In this document: piece after piece, positions 6,962 to 14,135 of the stretch
How positions within the stretch are numbered: position 1 is the first letter of the stretch
Layout of the letters: each line of letters begins with the position of its first letter
NCBI GenBank assembly: GCA_023443625.1
Contig: JAEZTQ010000088.1
Coordinates: 26,774 to 90,773 of the forward strand
Source: Bacillota bacterium
GTDB taxonomy: Bacteria > Bacillota_A > Clostridia > Lachnospirales > Lachnospiraceae
DNA: 64,000 bases
Reading direction: 5' to 3'
Position numbers and translations under genes: made by a program
The notes under the pieces: generated by a model
The model's input: the letters and a program-made list of their open reading frames with translations, nothing else
Database searches by the model: none
What the model was told of the DNA's origin: nothing

Positions 6962-7363
6962 ATGAAGAAGAAAATACTATTTTATGTAATTAGTGTTATT
7001 TCAATTGCCGGTATTATTGCTTTATTAATGTATTTCAAAAGTGTCAATGATTATAAGCATAAGGTAGCAATTCTCGAGATCCATGAAATTGATCTTTCCA
7101 CGATCCCGGATGGCACTTACGTAGGAGACTGTAATGTGGATTTTATCTATGCGAAGGTTGAAGTTACCGTGAAGAATAGAGTAATCGCAGAGATCAATCT
7201 CATACAACACAAGAACGGCAAAGGAAAATCAGCGGAAAAGATTCTTGATAATATCGTAAAAGAACAGTCGGTAAATGTTGATACAGTATCCGGAGCTACA
7301 AACTCCAGTAAGGTAATCATGAAAGCCGTAGAAAATGCATTAACAATAAGGAGTGAGAGATAA
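6962..7363 (+). CDS. Membrane-anchored FMN-binding domain protein
   Basis: The 133-aa protein begins with a single TM helix (residues 4-24) and then has an FMN-binding domain (DGTYVGDCNVDFIYAKVEV to the end). The motif DTVSGATNSSKVI (around residues 106-118) is the site at which flavin is attached to Thr by ApbE in NqrC/RnfG-like proteins. It should face the outside of the membrane. Such small proteins act in extracellular electron transfer or flavin-dependent redox chemistry. It is co-transcribed with the TetR gene. Confidence 0.88.
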   Translation: MKKKILFYVISVISIAGIIALLMYFKSVNDYKHKVAILEIHEIDLSTIPDGTYVGDCNVDFIYAKVEVTVKNRVIAEINLIQHKNGKGKSAEKILDNIVKEQSVNVDTVSGATNSSKVIMKAVENALTIRSER

Positions 7364-7513
7364 TTTTGATTCGATTGAATTGCGACAATACTGATCATCC
7401 CTTTATTCCTCCGACACTCCGGTACCGGACTGAAAAAGAAAAATGACGGTCTTGATTGTTTTTCAAAACCGCCGTAGGCTCCTATATTTGTGTTGGCATA
7501 CAACTTACCCTAT

Positions 7514-7532
7514 CGTTGTACAACGTTTTTTT
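7514..7532 (+). terminator. Short palindrome with T-run
   Basis: CGTTGTACAACG is followed by seven T. It sits at the convergent end of the FMN-binding gene and the minus-strand regulator. The stem is short, so efficiency is doubtful. Confidence 0.35.
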
Positions 7533-8115
7533 ATTTCCCTTTCTTGTAAAGACCATGTTTATTGCAATAAAAGTATATTTCTCCGCCATACATTTTAGCA
7601 AAACGTACTTCTGCAGCTTGTTCAGGGTAAAGTTTTATAAAAAGTACTCTATCACATGAAACATAAGCTACAAATGAAATGTAATGTTGTTTAGTCATTT
7701 CGTGCTGTATCGTGAAATAGAAATCGTTCTCCACCTCATTAACACATATCTCATGAGGGATTTCCTCACTCTGTGCTTCTAAAGGACTAAGTTTTCTACC
7801 ACAATATGAAACTTCCGATTTACCTGTACAGTATAAAGGGTTTCCGCAAGTTGGACATACATAAAACTTTATCTTTTTCATATTTCCTCCATCGACATCA
7901 TTAGGCTCTAAATCGCCTATTAAGATTTTTTCAATATTAACTCCCAAAATATTTGAAAGCTCATGTAAAAGAGAAACATCAGGACAGCCAATACCACGTT
8001 CCCATTTAGAAATTGTTCTATCACTTATGTTCATTACATCAGCTAATTCCTTTTGAGTCATTCCTTTTTCTTTCCTTAAATTCAGGATTAACTTTCCTAC
8101 TTTATAACAATCCAT
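7531..8115 (-). CDS. XRE helix-turn-helix fused to a desulfoferrodoxin-like domain
   Basis: Translation is placed at the ATG ending at 8115, preceded by GGAGG, not at the upstream ATG at 8229. Residues about 5-62 are a Cro/CI-type helix-turn-helix (LRKEKGMTQKELADVM, ISDRTISKWERG). From about residue 82 the protein matches a desulfoferrodoxin layout: a rubredoxin-like CPTCGN...SYCGRKL segment, then IPHEIC, QHEMTKQHYISF and, at the end, YCNKHGL. These supply the His residues and the Cys of a superoxide-reductase-type Fe site. The fusion suggests a DNA-binding sensor of superoxide, oxygen or iron. It may instead be an inactive metal-structural domain. Confidence 0.75.
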   Translation of the reverse strand: MDCYKVGKLILNLRKEKGMTQKELADVMNISDRTISKWERGIGCPDVSLLHELSNILGVNIEKILIGDLEPNDVDGGNMKKIKFYVCPTCGNPLYCTGKSEVSYCGRKLSPLEAQSEEIPHEICVNEVENDFYFTIQHEMTKQHYISFVAYVSCDRVLFIKLYPEQAAEVRFAKMYGGEIYFYCNKHGLYKKGK

Positions 8116-8263
8116 ACTTGTTACCTCCGTATTTAATGTACCCGCTATTGGATTTACTTTCAACAAACGCTCCGTAGAGTTCAAATTATATTTTCTATAA
8201 CTACTATGGTTTTTATCTAATAGTATCATTTCATAGGAGCTATTTCAATCATGTACAGCCTTG

Positions 8264-8294
8264 CATCCAATTGGGAGTTCAATCTTATTGGATG
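8264..8294. promoter_or_regulatory. 8-bp perfect hairpin upstream of the XRE gene
   Basis: CATCCAAT (8264-8271) pairs with ATTGGATG (8287-8294). It may be an operator or a short stem; nothing decides which. Confidence 0.3.
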
Positions 8295-8310
8295 TGAATT
8301 ATCAGTATGA

Positions 8311-8496
8311 ACAGATGCGGCAGTCACTTATGAAACACTTGTTGTAGACGGAGAGGATTTTGAGCAAATTAGAGAAGCTTTTGAAGCAAGGGCAAGTGTT
8401 AATAAAGTAATCATTGGCGATGCCGTAATCACCTGCATGAGTCAAAGAGACATAGTGGATTCTGCAGTTCAATGGATTGAAAATAAGAGACAATAA
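8311..8496 (+). pseudogene. Unrecognised gene fragment without a start codon
   Basis: After an in-frame TGA (8308-8310) the frame is open for 61 codons and ends at TAA 8494-8496. The product has normal protein character (ETLVVDGEDFEQIREAFEA, KVIIGDAVITCMSQRDI, VDSAVQWIENKRQ) but no start codon, so it looks like the C-terminal relic of a larger gene. I cannot assign the family. Confidence 0.4.
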
Positions 8497-8634
8497 AAAT
8501 GTTATGAGAAATATAAATAAACCCTTTATATTTTCATAGATAAGTGAGTAGAAGAATGCCCTCAAGTAAAAACTATAGGTGGCTTCATAAATGGAAGGCA
8601 ATCATAACTATAAAAAATAGAAGGGAATTTTTTA

Positions 8635-9801
8635 ATGTCAGACATATTAGATAAGGCTAAATCGATTGAAGAATATATTGTAAACTTTCGAAGAGAATTA
8701 CACGAAAATCCAGAGCTTAGCGGACAAGAATTTCAAACCCAAGAAAAGATTATGAAGGAATTAGATATATTACAAATACCCTATAAGAAAGTCGGAAACA
8801 CCTCTTTAGTGGCTACATTAAAGGGTGGAAAAGATGGAAAAACTGTAGCTTTAAGAGGAGATATAGATGCGCTCCCAATACAAGAAGAATCAGGAGTGAA
8901 TTTTGCATCTAAAAATCCAGGGGTGATGCATGGATGTGGACACGATGCGCATACTGCTATGCTTCTTGGTGCAGCAAAAATCTTATCTGAAAGGAAGGAT
9001 GAAATTAATGGTGAAGTTAGATTTTTCTTTCAGGAAGGGGAAGAAACATTTTCTGGTGCCAAAAAAATAATAGAAGCAGGTGGAATGGATGGAGTTGAAG
9101 CTTGTTTTGGTATGCATGGATTACCAGCACTGGAAGTAGGAAATGTAAATATCGTTCCAGGATATAGGTTATCAGGTTGTGATACAATTTATGTTAAATT
9201 TGAAGGAGTATCAGGACATGGTTCAGCTCCACAACTTGCAAAGGACACAATTCATCCTGCATGTATTTTTGTTACAGACATTCAGGGAATTATAACTAAG
9301 AATGTTGATCCACAGGAACCAGTCGTACTCTCTGTAGGAAAATTTATTGGAGGTACCAAGGCAAATATAATTTCTAAATATACGGACATTGAAATTTCAA
9401 TGAGATATTTTGATACAAAGGTTAGGGAAACCGTTCATGAAGCAATTAAAAGACATGCAAAGGCCATTGCAGATGCCTATGAAATTAAAGTTGATATAAA
9501 AATAGAAGAAAGTACTCCTAGTCTTTACAATGATGAAGATTTAGCAGCTCTGGCTGATAAGTCTGCGACCAAAGTCTTTGGAGAAGGACATAATTTACCC
9601 ATGACAAAGCAAATGGCATCAGAGGATATGCCTTACTATTTTCAAAAGGCAAAAGGAGTTTATGCATTTATAGGATATAGAAATGAGACGAAAGGATGTA
9701 CCTTTCCTCCCCATCATGAGAAATTTAAGATAGATGAAGACTATATGAAATATGGCACTGCATTGCATGTACAATTTGCTCTTGATTTTTTAAATAAATA
9801 A
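8635..9801 (+). CDS. M20D-family amidohydrolase (HipO-like)
   Basis: The 388-aa metallo-aminoacylase has the family's metal-binding blocks: RRELHENPEL near the N-terminus, HGCGHDAHTAMLLGAA (metal ligands Cys/His, around residues 100-115), FQEGEETFSGAKKII, and GVYAFIGYRNE...HHEKFKIDED at the C-terminus. A dimerisation or lid domain lies in the middle (GVSGHGSAPQ). These enzymes cleave N-acyl amino acids, hippurate-like or auxin-amino-acid conjugates, in the cytosol. Its substrate cannot be told. The site AGAAGGGAA precedes the ATG. It appears monocistronic. Confidence 0.92.
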   Translation: MSDILDKAKSIEEYIVNFRRELHENPELSGQEFQTQEKIMKELDILQIPYKKVGNTSLVATLKGGKDGKTVALRGDIDALPIQEESGVNFASKNPGVMHGCGHDAHTAMLLGAAKILSERKDEINGEVRFFFQEGEETFSGAKKIIEAGGMDGVEACFGMHGLPALEVGNVNIVPGYRLSGCDTIYVKFEGVSGHGSAPQLAKDTIHPACIFVTDIQGIITKNVDPQEPVVLSVGKFIGGTKANIISKYTDIEISMRYFDTKVRETVHEAIKRHAKAIADAYEIKVDIKIEESTPSLYNDEDLAALADKSATKVFGEGHNLPMTKQMASEDMPYYFQKAKGVYAFIGYRNETKGCTFPPHHEKFKIDEDYMKYGTALHVQFALDFLNK

Positions 9802-9965
9802 GATGGGAGACATATGCAGAATTGTATAAACAACATTTTTAATCAACGATTGCTGTTATATGTTTTATATTATAAAATTCATTGGTAAGCAAATACTAAT
9901 ACCAATGCTAAATACTACTTTCATTCATCAATTTGGTATTATTTATAAAAAAGGAGGATATTCCA

Positions 9966-10682
9966 ATGATTAAAATAGAATTTTTTCATGATGTTATTTG
10001 CAGTTTTTGTTTCCCGATGTCCGCAAGAATGCGTCGGATAGCGAAGAATTATAATAATATTGAGATCATTCATCGCTCATTTGCTTTAGGATGGGAGGTT
10101 GAAGATTTTATACGTAGCTTTGGTTCTCGAGAAGCTGTTAAACCAGAAGTCTTAGGTCATTGGGCTCATGCAAATAAAAATGATGATGAACATCGTTTCA
10201 ATATTGAAGGAATGCGCCAAACAGATTTCAACTTTCCCATATCAAAGCCAGGATTGAAAGCTGCAAAAGCAGCTGGTCTTATCGGAGGAGATAGTATGTA
10301 TTGGGATGTGTTCGACAGCATACAAAACAAATTATTTGTTGAAAATAAGAATATTGAAGATGTCGCCGTATTAGAAGAAGCAGTGAAGGCAACGAGCATC
10401 CCTTATGGGGATTGGAAAGTACAGTTTGAGAAGGATGAAACAGAAAAAGCCGTATTAGCGGACTTACAGCTTGTACAAGCCTATGGTGTTAATAGTGCAC
10501 CAACCCTAGTCATTAATCAAAAGTATGCTCTTACTGGTGCCAGGTCACAAGAGGAAATCGAAAAACTGTTGGCAAGAGTCTCAAAAGAAGAAGGAATTCC
10601 ATTAAATAAATTACAAACACTTCAAATGGATGACACAGGCGCTTCATGTTCTATTATCGATGGTAAATGGAAATGTGACTGA
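9966..10682 (+). CDS. DsbA-family (FrnE-like) thiol oxidoreductase
   Basis: ATG 9966 is chosen because AAAGGAGG lies a normal distance before it; the 11-codon extension to 9933 has no ribosome site. The 238-aa protein starts with a thioredoxin-fold strand and the active site CSFC (IEFFHDVICSFCFPMSARM), followed by the long helical insertion of DsbA/FrnE proteins and the cis-Pro region SAPTLVINQKYALTGA. No signal peptide is present, so it acts in the cytosol as a dithiol oxidoreductase or isomerase. Two further cysteines (SCSII, KWKCD) lie at the end, a FrnE-like feature. Confidence 0.88.
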   Translation: MIKIEFFHDVICSFCFPMSARMRRIAKNYNNIEIIHRSFALGWEVEDFIRSFGSREAVKPEVLGHWAHANKNDDEHRFNIEGMRQTDFNFPISKPGLKAAKAAGLIGGDSMYWDVFDSIQNKLFVENKNIEDVAVLEEAVKATSIPYGDWKVQFEKDETEKAVLADLQLVQAYGVNSAPTLVINQKYALTGARSQEEIEKLLARVSKEEGIPLNKLQTLQMDDTGASCSIIDGKWKCD

Positions 10683-10717
10683 ATAAAATGTCGCAATATG
10701 TCACAAAATGTAAATAA

Positions 10718-10771
10718 ATGAATATATTAGTATTGCATAATATTATTTTATATTAATGCAAATATATTCAT
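10718..10771. repeat. AT-rich inverted repeat before the Arg-Ser gene
   Basis: ATGAATATATT (10718-10728) is perfectly repeated in inverse at 10761-10771, with a further partly symmetric inner part. It lies 15 bases before the start codon at 10787 and may cover the promoter. A TTGCATAATATT within it has some likeness to late-sporulation -10 elements, but no -35 is convincing. Confidence 0.5.
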
Positions 10772-10786
10772 AAAAGAGGTGTTTGT

Positions 10787-10984
10787 ATGAGTTTTAACAG
10801 AGATGAATCTTTTAGAGGGCATAGCTTCTATACATCAGGAGGCCATTCAAGGAGCGATCGTAGCAGATCGGATGACAGATCAAGGAGCAGGTCTAACAGT
10901 AGGTTCGGCAGTAGATCACGGAGTAGATCTAGAAGTAGATCTCGCAGTAGATCAAATAGTAGGCATTTTAGAAGATCGTTTTAA
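10787..10984 (+). CDS. Small Arg-Ser (RS) repeat protein
   Basis: The 65-aa protein opens MSFNRDESFRGHSFYTSGGH and then is almost only Ser and Arg in dipeptide repeats (SRSDRSRSDDRSRSRS, later a run of about nine SR pairs), ending HFRRSF. An AAAGAGGTG site precedes the ATG. The underlying DNA shows 12-base periodicity (AGTAGATC units). RS dipeptides are the substrate type of SRPK kinases in eukaryotes and resemble the Ser/Lys/Arg repeats of the Bacillus spore-coat proteins CotB/CotG phosphorylated by CotH. A kinase gene follows within 50 bases, so this is probably its substrate; coat or nucleic-acid-binding roles are both possible. Confidence 0.75.
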   Translation: MSFNRDESFRGHSFYTSGGHSRSDRSRSDDRSRSRSNSRFGSRSRSRSRSRSRSRSNSRHFRRSF

Positions 10985-11030
10985 TTATGTGCTGCTTATG
11001 GGTCTTCATCTGAAAAATAAGATTGGTAAT

Positions 11031-11747
11031 ATGGATAAATATTACCAAGAGGGGGATAAAATAGGTATTTATACCATTCAAGAATTATTGGGCGAGGGAC
11101 GATATGGAATAGTATATCTAGCTGTTGATGAGGATAAAAACAGATTTGTTGTTAAACAACTGAAGAAAGAAATGATAAAAAAAAGTGAAAATAAACTTTT
11201 TTACGAAGAATTAACTTTAAAGAAGTTGCACCATCCTTATTTCCCTAAATTTATTTCAAGATTTAAAGATAAGGGCAGAGAAGGCTATATACTTGAGTAT
11301 ATAGAAGGGGTAGTATTTGAGGATATCGTACGTAAGGAAGGATATCAATTCAACCGTGAAGAGATTTACGAGATTTGCGGTCAACTGCTTGATTTGGTGG
11401 AGATATTGCATAGATACAATATCGTTCATGGAGATATTAGGCTGCCCAATATCATAAGAAAAAACAATAAAGAGCTTTCACTGATTGATTTTGGTCTTGC
11501 AAGAATAATGGATAATGATTACTACACTAAGGAGTTAGATTACTGGTGTATAGGTGATTTTTTAATTCACCTATATTACACAACCTATCAAAAAGTAAGT
11601 AGAATTGATAAACCATGGTTTAAAGAGCTTGATTTGAATCCTGAAGAAAAAGTTTTCTTAAAAAGACTTATGGGTATTGAAGAAACTTTTGAAAATAATC
11701 ATGAAATCAGGCAACAGTTGAATATAATTAAGAATAGTAATTTATAG
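11031..11747 (+). CDS. Eukaryotic-like protein kinase next to the RS protein
   Basis: ATG 11031 (MDKYYQEGDKIG) is used; ATG 10998 would add 11 residues and neither has a strong ribosome site. The frame is open further upstream only because it passes under the RS repeats. The 238-aa kinase has the glycine loop LGEGRYGIVY, VVK lysine, a helix-C Glu in EELTLKKL, the catalytic loop HGDIRLPNI (HGD for HRD), DFG in LIDFGLAR, and DYWCIGDFL for the subdomain IX Asp. All catalytic residues seem present; the activation segment is short and lacks APE. Soluble, no membrane or PASTA part. It probably phosphorylates the neighbouring RS protein. Confidence 0.85.
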   Translation: MDKYYQEGDKIGIYTIQELLGEGRYGIVYLAVDEDKNRFVVKQLKKEMIKKSENKLFYEELTLKKLHHPYFPKFISRFKDKGREGYILEYIEGVVFEDIVRKEGYQFNREEIYEICGQLLDLVEILHRYNIVHGDIRLPNIIRKNNKELSLIDFGLARIMDNDYYTKELDYWCIGDFLIHLYYTTYQKVSRIDKPWFKELDLNPEEKVFLKRLMGIEETFENNHEIRQQLNIIKNSNL

Positions 11748-11751
11748 AGAA

Positions 11752-11791
11752 ACCATGTGATTTAATATTGCAAGATATTAAATCACATGGT
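11752..11791 (+). terminator. 17-bp perfect hairpin after the kinase gene
   Basis: ACCATGTGATTTAATAT pairs with ATATTAAATCACATGGT around TGCAAG, five bases after the kinase stop. There is no clean T-run (TATCTATTTATAT), so it may act as a moderate terminator or 3' stabiliser. Confidence 0.65.
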
Positions 11792-11853
11792 ATCTATTTA
11801 TATACCTTACTGTGTTTTGGATCAATTAATGCTTATTGGGAAGAGTGATATTA

Positions 11854-12417
11854 ATGAAATGTTTAGGGGAGATAATAAGACTTTATCCGGATAGTTTTCG
11901 AGCAAACATATTTACAACAGAGCCCTTTCGAATGATTGGACTAATTGATGTAGTAATTCGTTATTATTATGGGATGGAAAGAGTAATTCTGGCCTTCTAT
12001 AGATCCTCTGGCACCAACAGTGGTAAAGCTCAGGGAATGTGGTATCCCATCGTTGGAATTAAGATACATACAGGTGAATTTACGGAATTTACAAAATATA
12101 TAAATTGTGTACTTACGGAATCTACGAAGGACGGACATGCAGATAAGGGATGGTTGGTAAAATCACTATTCTTCAGTGGTAATAAGGAAGGAGTAGAATT
12201 AAGAGGCTTTTCCAATGGAGTTCATAGGGAAAGCTTATATGAAATAGGAATGAAACTCAACTATCTCTATGAAAATAACATGTATTATCTTATAGAGGAG
12301 ATGGATGGAAAATTCATCAATTCAATGGTTACATTAAATAGTAAGCTCTATAATAATATACGTACCCAAAGAGAGAATTACGAACGATTCATACATGATG
12401 TTTATAGAGGATGCTAA
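11854..12417 (+). CDS. Protein of unknown function (187 aa)
   Basis: I do not recognise this family. ATG 11854 is preferred (GGGAAG site about ten bases upstream) over a TTG at 11836. The protein begins MKCLGEIIRLYPDSFRANIF, has a hydrophobic-aromatic region (VVIRYYYGMERVILAFYR), a GMWYPIVGIKIHTGEF segment and ends with a helical MVTLNSKLYNNIRTQRENY stretch. No signal peptide, TM helix or metal motif is obvious. It follows the RS/kinase pair and precedes the class V aminotransferase by 112 bases, so a link to either is possible. Confidence 0.65.
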   Translation: MKCLGEIIRLYPDSFRANIFTTEPFRMIGLIDVVIRYYYGMERVILAFYRSSGTNSGKAQGMWYPIVGIKIHTGEFTEFTKYINCVLTESTKDGHADKGWLVKSLFFSGNKEGVELRGFSNGVHRESLYEIGMKLNYLYENNMYYLIEEMDGKFINSMVTLNSKLYNNIRTQRENYERFIHDVYRGC

Positions 12418-12466
12418 GGTCTGTTTATTTGTATTTAAAATTATATGTTACACCTTAGTATAAATA

Positions 12467-12519
12467 GAAGGTGAACCTTCCTTTGTAGAATGCATACATT
12501 ATATTGTATCTTACAAAGG
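12467..12519 (+). promoter_or_regulatory. Double hairpin leader hiding the ribosome site
   Basis: GAAGG/CCTTC (12467-12471 and 12476-12480) is followed by CCTTTGTA (12480-12487) and its complement TACAAAGG (12512-12519). The latter arm covers the start of the AAAGGGGG ribosome site of the aminotransferase gene, so folding would reduce translation. Confidence 0.45.
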
Positions 12520-12529
12520 GGGATAAAAT

Positions 12530-13924
12530 ATGAGAGGTGAGCCCTCAAACAATGACCTGCAAAAGCTAATTATAGGTGCTGATCAAAAAGTTCCCTTGTC
12601 AAATGGCAAGTATGTAGATTCCATCTATTTTGACAATGCTGCAACTACTCCAGTATTATATTCCGTGCTTAAGGAGATAAACCATTTTGCACCATGGTAT
12701 TCCTCCGTACACAGAGGAGGAGGTTATAAATCAAAGGTATCATCGGATATATATGAACAAGGAAGAGCTGTTGTCCAAAGCTTTGTTAAATGCGATAAAG
12801 AAAGAGATATCGTTATATTTACCAAAAATACGACGGAATCTATTAATGTGCTTTCATTCGTCTTAAGTCAGCAAAAAGGCCAGCAGAAAGTGGTTCTTTC
12901 AACATGGATGGAACATGCTGCCAATGACCTGCCCTGGAGAAACAAGTTCAAGGTTGATTATGTAGACCTTGATAGGTCTGGCAGATTGTCCATTGAGGAT
13001 CTGGAGGATAAGCTTATAAGATACCGAGGCAGCGTAAAATTAGTGAGTGTTACAGGTGCTTCCAATGTAACCGGATATATGAACCCAATACACAAAATAG
13101 CAGTTCTTGCTCATAAATACGGTGCAAAGATTCTGGTGGATGGTGCGCAGCTAGTTCCCCATACTTCTGTTGATATGAAGCCTTTTGACATGGAGGAACA
13201 TATTGATTATCTCGTTTTTTCCGCCCATAAGATGTATGCCCCCTTCGGTACTGGTGTCCTTATTGGGCCTAAAAATGATTTCATAGAGGGCAATCCACTT
13301 ATTCAAGGAGGAGGTGCCATAAATATTGTGACACACAAGCATATAGAGTGGGATGAACCTGCGGGTAAGGACGAAGCGGGGACACCCAATGCCATGGGTG
13401 TGGTTGCTTTGACAGCAGCGATAAAAACCCTTAGTGCAGTGGGCATGGATAATATCTATAAACGAGAAAAAGCTTTATATGATTATACAATAAGTTCTAT
13501 GGCAAAAATACCTGATATCAAATTTTACAGCGATCCCTCCAGAGAAGATACAATAAGCGTTATACCTTTTAATCTTCAGGGGGTGCCTCATCATCTTATA
13601 CCCTCCATCCTTTCTGATGAAGGAGGAATCTCCGTCAGAAACGGATTTTTCTGTACACATCCATATTGTGAAAGGTTGCTGGGTCTTAGCGAGGAAGATA
13701 TGAAACAATATTTTGAGGATGATAGGGTGGAATTTCCCGGTATGGTAAGGGTTAGCTTTGGTTTTTATAACAGCTATAGAGAAGTAGACAAATTCTTAAG
13801 TATTCTTCGCATGGTTGCTGAGAATAAAGAATTCTACATCAATAAATACGCCAACAATCTCTCTTCGCAAATGACTAGAAATGAAGCCCATCTGTGCTCT
13901 GATTTCAACAATCGAGGATGCTAA
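12530..13924 (+). CDS. Class V aminotransferase / cysteine desulfurase-like protein
   Basis: The 464-aa PLP enzyme has the class V fold: IYFDNAATTPV near residue 30, TKNTTESINVLS, WMEHAANDLPW, VDGAQLVPH (PLP ring Asp and Gln) and the Schiff-base Lys in FSAHKMYAPFGTG (around residue 235). Cysteines in NGFFCTHPYCERLLG lie where SufS/IscS/Csd proteins hold the sulfur-carrying Cys. It carries about 60 residues more than typical NifS-like proteins, mainly a C-terminal tail (NKYANNLSSQ to the end). It could supply persulfide to an unknown acceptor or act on another amino acid. It is not near isc/suf genes. A perfect terminator follows. Confidence 0.88.
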   Translation: MRGEPSNNDLQKLIIGADQKVPLSNGKYVDSIYFDNAATTPVLYSVLKEINHFAPWYSSVHRGGGYKSKVSSDIYEQGRAVVQSFVKCDKERDIVIFTKNTTESINVLSFVLSQQKGQQKVVLSTWMEHAANDLPWRNKFKVDYVDLDRSGRLSIEDLEDKLIRYRGSVKLVSVTGASNVTGYMNPIHKIAVLAHKYGAKILVDGAQLVPHTSVDMKPFDMEEHIDYLVFSAHKMYAPFGTGVLIGPKNDFIEGNPLIQGGGAINIVTHKHIEWDEPAGKDEAGTPNAMGVVALTAAIKTLSAVGMDNIYKREKALYDYTISSMAKIPDIKFYSDPSREDTISVIPFNLQGVPHHLIPSILSDEGGISVRNGFFCTHPYCERLLGLSEEDMKQYFEDDRVEFPGMVRVSFGFYNSYREVDKFLSILRMVAENKEFYINKYANNLSSQMTRNEAHLCSDFNNRGC

Positions 13925-13957
13925 TCACACTCACTACGCTTGGCGCACTTATATAAT

Positions 13958-13992
13958 AAAAGCAGCAAAGGAACGGTTCCTTTGCTGCTTTT
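13958..13992 (+). terminator. Intrinsic terminator after the aminotransferase
   Basis: AAAAGCAGCAAAGGAAC (13958-13974) and GTTCCTTTGCTGCTTTT (13976-13992) are perfectly complementary; the stem itself ends in the T-run. Confidence 0.9.
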
Positions 13993-14035
13993 GCATATGG
14001 GAGAAGAAATATTAGTAATCTGTAATGTGGGGTAA

Positions 14036-14082
14036 TTGTCAATATGTAATATATTGACAATCGTGGAATTATATGGTATTAT
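14036..14082 (+). promoter_or_regulatory. Strong promoter overlapped by a perfect palindrome
   Basis: TTGACA (14054-14059), 17 bases, TATTAT (14077-14082). A perfect 10-bp inverted repeat TTGTCAATAT-N5-ATATTGACAA (14036-14060) covers the -35, so a repressor bound there would block transcription. Predicted RNA start is near 14089, giving a leader of about 180 bases before the ATG at 14271. Confidence 0.8.
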
Positions 14083-14135
14083 TTGTGTAATGAATAACTA
14101 TTACGGATTGCTTGCTGAGCGATTGTAGTGGTAGC

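Noticed and set aside
7364..7460. Small ORF after the FMN-binding gene (TTG start near 7365)
   Set aside because: The product has no resemblance to a known protein and no clear ribosome site.
10803..11030. Extension of the kinase by 76 residues upstream through the RS gene
   Set aside because: The extension is only the alternative frame of the RS repeats, has no ribosome site and no sensible protein character.
14111..14125. Anticodon-like arm ATTGC-TTGCTGA-GCGAT upstream of the cloverleaf, suggesting a tRNA-Ser(GCU)
   Set aside because: The stem is short with a G-U pair and the arm lies outside the closing stem; the cloverleaf is already complete without it, and the acceptor sequence does not fit a normal tRNA-Ser. 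It remains possible as an extra hairpin.
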